This document shows positions 60,652 through 64,000 of a stretch of DNA of 64,000 bases, in pieces; position 1 is the stretch's first letter; each line of letters opens with the position of its first letter. The DNA comes from Allocoprobacillus halotolerans (GTDB lineage Bacteria > Bacillota_I > Bacilli_A > Erysipelotrichales > Coprobacillaceae): the NCBI RefSeq assembly GCF_024399475.1, contig NZ_CP101620.1, positions 849,608 through 913,607 of the forward strand, read 5' to 3'. The notes under the pieces were generated by a model. The model was not told the DNA's origin and did no database searches. It saw only the letters and a program-made list of their open reading frames with translations. The position numbers were made by a program, and so were the translations under genes.

Positions 60652-61524
60652 TTAATCTACTTTATTAACATCAAATCTTTTAGAAATCCATTTTGCTAAG
60701 AAATTTAATACCAAAACAACAATAACTAAAATCAATGCAATAACAAAAGCTACTTCATAATTTGCTTTAGCCATTTCAAGATACAATTGAATAGTCAGTG
60801 TTCCTCCACTTGAAAACAAATGGTCAAAGAGTCCTACTGGTAAGGTAGATAAACTTCCTGCCGTAAATAGCAACGCCGCTGATTCAGCAACAATTCTTCC
60901 CATCGCTAAAATAATTCCTGTTAAAATACCTGGAATGGCACTTGGTAATAAAACGGTACGAATCATATACCATTTTGTTGCACCAATTCCCAATGCCGCT
61001 TCACGATAACTTTTTGGTACAGCCTGCAGGGCAACTTGTGTATTTCGTGAAATAATTGGTAAAATCATAATTGCTAAAGTTAAAGCACCTGTTAAAATGG
61101 AATAACCTAACTTTAATAATGTTCCAAAGAATAACATCCCAAATAACCCATAAATAATGGAAGGAATTCCTGCTAAAACTTCTGTTGTAAAGGAAATGAT
61201 TTCTACGAATTTTTTATTTTTCGCATATTCATTTAAATAGATTGCTCCACCAATACTAATTGGCCCAGCAATAATCAACGTCACAACAATCATATAAACA
61301 GTATTGATAATATTAGGTAAAATACCAACTGTATCTTTTAAAACACTTGTTGTATTGACTAAGTATCCAAAATTAAAACTTGGAATACCTTTAATCAATA
61401 TATATCCAATAATAATAACTAATAAACCAACAGAAATAAACGTGGATAATTGAATAAGAAAATTTAAGATTTTGTCACTTACTCTACTTTTTTGATTAAA
61501 AATACTATTTTCCATCTTCTCCAC
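60652..61524 (-). CDS. pstA: Phosphate ABC transporter permease PstA
   Basis: A 290-residue permease with six helices. The EAA-like coupling loop is [20 protein letters not shown], and [20 protein letters not shown] is highly conserved in PstA. It forms the channel with PstC. Its start overlaps the pstC end by 20 bases; pstB follows closely. Confidence 0.95.
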   Translation of the reverse strand: MEKMENSIFNQKSRVSDKILNFLIQLSTFISVGLLVIIIGYILIKGIPSFNFGYLVNTTSVLKDTVGILPNIINTVYMIVVTLIIAGPISIGGAIYLNEYAKNKKFVEIISFTTEVLAGIPSIIYGLFGMLFFGTLLKLGYSILTGALTLAIMILPIISRNTQVALQAVPKSYREAALGIGATKWYMIRTVLLPSAIPGILTGIILAMGRIVAESAALLFTAGSLSTLPVGLFDHLFSSGGTLTIQLYLEMAKANYEVAFVIALILVIVVLVLNFLAKWISKRFDVNKVD

Positions 61525-62428
61525 CTCGTTTTAAAATCAATGTTAAAATCAAATTAATAATTAAGATAAAGATAAATAATACTAAGCCGATTGTAAACAG
61601 GACTTCTCTATGTGTCCCAGATGCATAACCCATTTCCGAAACAATTCCCGTTGTTAAAAAACGAACTGAATTAAAAGGTAATGGTAAATTTACTGAGTTT
61701 CCTGCTACTAATAAGATTGCCATCGCTTCTCCAATTGCACGTCCAACGCCTAAAACAATTGCTGACATAATTCCATTTTTAGCAGCCGGTAAAACGACTT
61801 TAAAAATTGTCTGCATCTGACTCGCACCTAGTGCCAATGAACTTTTACGATAATCATCAGGCACTGTTTTTAATGATGTTTCTGTAATATTAATTAAAGT
61901 CGGTAATATCATAATCGCTAATACCAAGATTGCTGAAATCAAATTGGCCCCGCCTGTAAATTGATGTGTCTTTGACCCAGAATAAATTGCTAATTCTAAT
62001 TGATACATCAATGGATTAATAATCAGTATTCCTAACAATCCATAAACCACTGATGGAATACCTGCTAACAATTCAACTGCTGATTTAATAATACTACGTA
62101 CTTTAGGATTGGCAATTTCAGCCAAATTCACTGCTGTTAAAATACCTATTGGTACTCCAATCAAAATCGCAAAGAACACACCAACAATAGATGTTAAGAT
62201 AATGTTAAGAATCCCATATTGTGGATCGGATGCTGTTGGTGCCCAAACATTACTAAATAAAATTTCTGTGAGTCCCACTTTAAAAATAGCTGGAGTTCCA
62301 GAAACAAACATATAAGCGGTGATTCCTACAACCGCAACAATAGATACAACAGCACAACAAATAAAAATAATTGCTGCTGTTTTTTCTACTATTGATTTTG
62401 TTTTTCTATTTGCAATAATAGATGCCAT
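61505..62428 (-). CDS. pstC: Phosphate ABC transporter permease PstC
   Basis: A 307-residue permease with six helices. The coupling loop is DYRKSSLALGASQMQTIFKV; LGVGRAIGEAMAILLVAG is the conserved PstC region. It is the first gene after its own Pho-box promoter, so pstC-pstA-pstB-phoU-phoP-phoR can be transcribed apart from pstS. Confidence 0.95.
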   Translation of the reverse strand: MASIIANRKTKSIVEKTAAIIFICCAVVSIVAVVGITAYMFVSGTPAIFKVGLTEILFSNVWAPTASDPQYGILNIILTSIVGVFFAILIGVPIGILTAVNLAEIANPKVRSIIKSAVELLAGIPSVVYGLLGILIINPLMYQLELAIYSGSKTHQFTGGANLISAILVLAIMILPTLINITETSLKTVPDDYRKSSLALGASQMQTIFKVVLPAAKNGIMSAIVLGVGRAIGEAMAILLVAGNSVNLPLPFNSVRFLTTGIVSEMGYASGTHREVLFTIGLVLFIFILIINLILTLILKRGGEDGK

Positions 62429-62485
62429 CTTTTTTCCATACTTAGCCCCTTCTTCTACTTTTTTGCTTTCAAAACAATGCTAGTT

Positions 62486-62547
62486 TATATCTTTTCTATG
62501 AAAAGAAATAGCAAGTTTTTGTATAAAGAATGTTAAGATTACGTTAA
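62486..62547 (-). promoter_or_regulatory. Pho-box promoter of pstC
   Basis: Minus strand TTAACG-TAATC-TTAACA-TTCTT-TATACA (62520-62547): three hexamers with 5-base gaps, 11-base period, as PhoP sites show in Firmicutes. A -10-like GATATA (62486-62491) follows 28 bases after. Confidence 0.85.
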
Positions 62548-62550
62548 ATA

Positions 62551-62582
62551 TGAAAAACTCATTTAAAAATCGAGTTTTTTCT
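62551..62582 (-). terminator. Hairpin between pstS and the pstC Pho box
   Basis: AAAAACTC, loop of about 10, GAGTTTTTC on the minus strand. It would end residual pstS transcripts. Confidence 0.65.
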
Positions 62583-62765
62583 CTTTACCTATTCTTTACA
62601 AAAATTATAACTAGGAAAAAACATTTTATACAAAAAAGAGGTACTTCTATACCTATCATGTTTGATTCTTTCGTATCTTGGATTAAAATAATATATCAGC
62701 ATCCTATATATTTAGCATAGGTATCACCAATTCCTTATTAATGCATATAAAATTTTTTTGATTTA

Positions 62766-62802
62766 TGAAAAAAGTGAACCAATACCTGATTCACTTCTTA
62801 AA
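62766..62802 (-). terminator. Terminator of pstS
   Basis: AAGTGAA, loop of about 11, TTCACTT followed by TTTTC on the minus strand. It probably lets pstS be made in excess over the rest. Confidence 0.75.
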
Positions 62803-62828
62803 ACTTTATCATAATCTTTAATGTTTCA

Positions 62829-63674
62829 CTATTTTGCACTTACTAGACCAACTGAAGAAATAACTTTTTGTCCAGCGTCACTATCAATAAATTCAAATAC
62901 TGCTTGAACTTGTTCAGATTGTTCACTGACTTCACCTTTTGTTGCCATAACAAATGGTCTTTGTAATGTATAAGTCTGATCTTTAATTGTTGCTTCACTT
63001 GGAGTCACTCCATCTAACTGTAAAGCTTTAACACTATCACTTAATGCATCCAATGAAATATAACCAATAGATCCTGGTGTAGATTGAACTGCTGCTGCAA
63101 CTGCTCCTGTTTCATTTAATGTTTGTGCTAAGTCACATTGATCAGCAATATCTAAAATTTCTTCAAATGCATCTCTTGTCCCTGAACCACTTTCACGTCC
63201 AATAACAACGATTTCTTGATCTGCTCCACCAACTTCACTCCAGTTTTTAATTTTACCAGTGTAAATATCTTTTAATTGTTGTGTTGTTAAATTTGTTGCA
63301 GTATTAGCTGAATCAGTAACAATCGCAATACCATCTAAAGCCACAACGTTTTCTACTAAACCTTTACCTTTTTCTTCATCAGTTAATGCTCTTGAAACAT
63401 CTCCAATGTCTGCCGTTCCATTTAAAACAGCTTCAATTCCTGCACTAGAACCTGTAAATTGTGGCTCTAATTGTAAACTTGGATAAGTTTCTACAATGCC
63501 TTCCTTTAATCCATTAACAAGTTTTTCCATTGATGTAGAACCATTTAATGAAACTTTTCCGCTTACTTCACTTCCATTTGCAGCAGAAGAATTATCTCCA
63601 CCACCATTATTTCCACATCCTACTAAACTAAAACTTAATACACACGCTAATAATAAAGCTGAGATTTTTTTCAT
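62829..63674 (-). CDS. pstS: Phosphate-binding lipoprotein PstS
   Basis: A 281-residue lipoprotein. Signal peptide and lipobox LVGC are at residues 1-20 (ISALLLACVLSFSLVGCGNN). The phosphate-binding loops appear as NGSTSMEKLVNG, FTGSSAGIEAVLNG, IGDVSRALTDEEKG and RESGSGTRDAFEEI. It captures phosphate outside the membrane and hands it to PstCA. It has its own Pho-box promoter and terminator and lies upstream of the rest of the operon. Confidence 0.97.
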   Translation of the reverse strand: MKKISALLLACVLSFSLVGCGNNGGGDNSSAANGSEVSGKVSLNGSTSMEKLVNGLKEGIVETYPSLQLEPQFTGSSAGIEAVLNGTADIGDVSRALTDEEKGKGLVENVVALDGIAIVTDSANTATNLTTQQLKDIYTGKIKNWSEVGGADQEIVVIGRESGSGTRDAFEEILDIADQCDLAQTLNETGAVAAAVQSTPGSIGYISLDALSDSVKALQLDGVTPSEATIKDQTYTLQRPFVMATKGEVSEQSEQVQAVFEFIDSDAGQKVISSVGLVSAK

Positions 63675-63725
63675 ATTTTAATATCCTTCCTTTTTTATCA
63701 TTCGTCTTTATTGACACACATAGTG

Positions 63726-63787
63726 TATATCTTTTAGGATACTAGAAAAATCATATTTATGTATAAAATTTGTTAAGATTACGTAAA
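63726..63787 (-). promoter_or_regulatory. Pho-box promoter of pstS
   Basis: Minus strand TTTACG-TAATC-TTAACA-AATTT-TATACA (63760-63787), with GATATA at 63726-63731. Geometry and most bases match the pstC site, including the 28-base gap to the -10. Confidence 0.87.
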
Positions 63788-63789
63788 AA

Positions 63790-64000
63790 CTACAATGATT
63801 CAAAACAATAATCTAAATAAAAGCTTAACCCACCACTTAATACATAGACTTTTTTGTAACCTCTTTGCATTAAAATTCTGGCACAATTATAGGCTCTTAC
63901 ACCTACTGCACAATAAATTACTATTGTCTTATCTTTATCTAATTCTTGATAACGTTGAACTAATTGTCCATATGGAATATGAGAAGAACCTTCAATCCAC
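63790..64000 (-). CDS. Rhodanese-domain C-terminus, probably of a CoA-disulfide-reductase-type protein (partial)
   Basis: The last 69 residues are visible. HIPYGQLVQRYQELDKDK, then VIYCAVGVRAYNCARIL with the rhodanese active-site Cys, and VYVLSGGLSFY match the C-terminal rhodanese domain of CoA-disulfide reductases (pyridine nucleotide-disulfide oxidoreductases). The rest lies beyond the window, so a single-domain rhodanese cannot be ruled out. The pstS Pho box starts directly after its stop. Confidence 0.75.
   Translation of the reverse strand, partial: WIEGSSHIPYGQLVQRYQELDKDKTIVIYCAVGVRAYNCARILMQRGYKKVYVLSGGLSFYLDYCFESL

Overview
The window is a low-GC Firmicute chromosome segment. The ribosomal RNA genes, AT-rich codon use and gene repertoire (class B sortase, PTS-linked sugar operons, AEC carriers, VanW, CIRCE and Pho-box control) fit a gut member of the Erysipelotrichales/Coprobacillaceae. 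That placement is inferred from general appearance, not from an alignment. Almost everything lies on the minus strand.

Layout. 1-6.9 kb: a partial Gfo/Idh oxidoreductase, an RpiR regulator, a decayed DUF4143 ATPase, and two paralogous AEC carriers around a LysR regulator. 6.9-8.4 kb: a dead IS150-like IS3 element with a 3-bp target duplication. 8.7-15.6 kb: a galactoside operon (PTS EIIC, a DUF3284-like protein, GH36 alpha-galactosidase, GH42 beta-galactosidase) with a divergent AraC regulator. 16.0-19.87 kb: an apparent integrated island at the 3' end of rpsR. It is bounded by two 63-bp copies of the rpsR tail plus terminator and holds a GIY-YIG-like gene, a group II intron and an IS200-type element, but no integrase. 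19.8-20.95 kb: the rpsF-ssb-rpsR operon. Two near-identical 1580-bp IS4-type elements, each with a clear 7-bp target duplication, lie at 21-22.5 and 38.3-39.9 kb. 22.7-38.3 kb: housekeeping genes (amidase, ispD, Clp ATPase, sortase, ychF, hsp20, MarR-DegV, MATE, folD). 39.9-47.1 kb: VanW, a flavoprotein, a GH1/DAK-like/AEC operon, and a CorA Mg transporter preceded by a short leader ORF. 47.1-50.3 kb: an ATP-grasp/esterase/ATP-grasp operon of unknown product. 50.3-55.3 kb: a complete 16S-23S-5S operon. 55.3-64 kb: a FAD-Rieske oxidoreductase, then the phosphate regulon (pstS, pstC-pstA-pstB-phoU-phoP-phoR) with two matching Pho-box promoters, and the end of a rhodanese-containing protein.

The most interesting signal is upstream of corA. 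A 27-codon ORF beginning with a Pro/acid-rich stretch (MSPEPDEE) ends inside a pair of mutually exclusive hairpins, one of which would cover the corA ribosome binding site. This is the logic of an MgtL/CorL-type magnesium-sensing leader peptide, here in a Firmicute. A second important signal is technical: many genes, including rpsR and pstB, are broken by one-base deletions, mostly in A/T homopolymers. This points to consensus errors in the assembly rather than gene death, so several 'split' genes are annotated here as single genes with a frameshift.
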